This document shows, piece after piece, positions 63,901 through 64,000 of a DNA stretch of 64,000 nt. The position numbers and the translations under genes are program-made. The DNA is taken from positions 126,457,577 to 126,521,576 of the forward strand of contig NC_134365.1 in the NCBI RefSeq assembly GCF_035582795.1, given 5' to 3'. This DNA is from Mycteria americana. Taxonomy: Eukaryota > Chordata > Aves > Ciconiiformes > Ciconiidae. Each line of letters opens with the position of its first letter. Position 1 is the first letter of the stretch. The notes beneath the pieces were generated by a model, which worked only from the letters and a program-made list of their open reading frames with translations, did not search any database and was not told the origin of the DNA.

Positions 63901-64000
63901 TGTTTTGCTCACTCTGAGGTGGAGTGTTTCTTTCATTATCATAAGTGTTATTTATACAATTTCCTTGTTCAAAAAGAAGGAACAGAACAAAATAAAAATT
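60910..64000. other. No gene recognised
   Basis: I recognise no gene. The minus frame 61777-62337 (186 codons) lies in a GC-richer patch 61640-62200 with plus-strand frames over the same bases; it matches no family I know and is probably chance. A short duplication, catgtggcc repeated, lies at 62063-62080. 62340-63120 is AT-rich and featureless. Confidence 0.55.

Noticed and set aside
1..64000. CRISPR arrays, operons, rRNA, tRNA and intact retroviral genes
   Set aside because: I looked for regularly spaced repeats, cloverleaf-like tRNA boxes and long retroviral frames and found none. The only retroviral trace I am sure of is a solo LTR.

Overview
The window looks like bird nuclear DNA. The clearest sign is two CR1 (chicken repeat 1) LINE 3' ends at 1-561 and about 7415-7900. 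The second carries the short ATTCTATG-type end repeat that is diagnostic of avian CR1. A complete solo LTR at 26806-27382 belongs, from memory, to a retroviral LTR family common in many bird genomes, which suggests a neoavian bird rather than a fowl. That last step is inference. Base composition is mildly AT-rich, repeats are sparse, and nothing resembles bacterial gene organisation.

I recognise no protein-coding gene. Open frames are short, in all six frames, and match no family I know; the longest is 250 codons at 54777-55529 on the minus strand. The window is best read as intergenic or intronic sequence, and the sequence alone cannot say which. The only gene-like signals are a TATA box with a possible initiator and short first-exon-like frame at about 22600-22870 on the plus strand, and a CpG-rich block at about 37741-38190.

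Layout: 1-561 holds CR1 in plus orientation, cut by the window edge. About 4440-4905 and 14640-14945 hold two inverted copies of one unclassified interspersed repeat, called family A here. 7415-7900 is CR1 in minus orientation, followed by a possible LTR-like repeat from 7960 (family B) with a Z-DNA-prone CA tract inside it. A second family B piece lies at 53889-53946. About 22600-23770 holds the promoter candidate and a homeodomain-site-rich AT block. 26806-27382 is the solo LTR with a 5-bp target-site duplication. 37741-38190 is the CpG-rich block. About 50245-50985 is an old, diverged CR1-like fragment in minus orientation. The rest is apparently unique sequence with microsatellites, homopolymer runs, small tandem duplications, hairpins and a few faint ancient amniote repeats.

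No operon, CRISPR array, tRNA, rRNA or intact mobile element with complete genes was found. I also found no clearly undescribed system. The observations most worth checking are the promoter/first-exon candidate, the CpG-rich block and the two repeat families.
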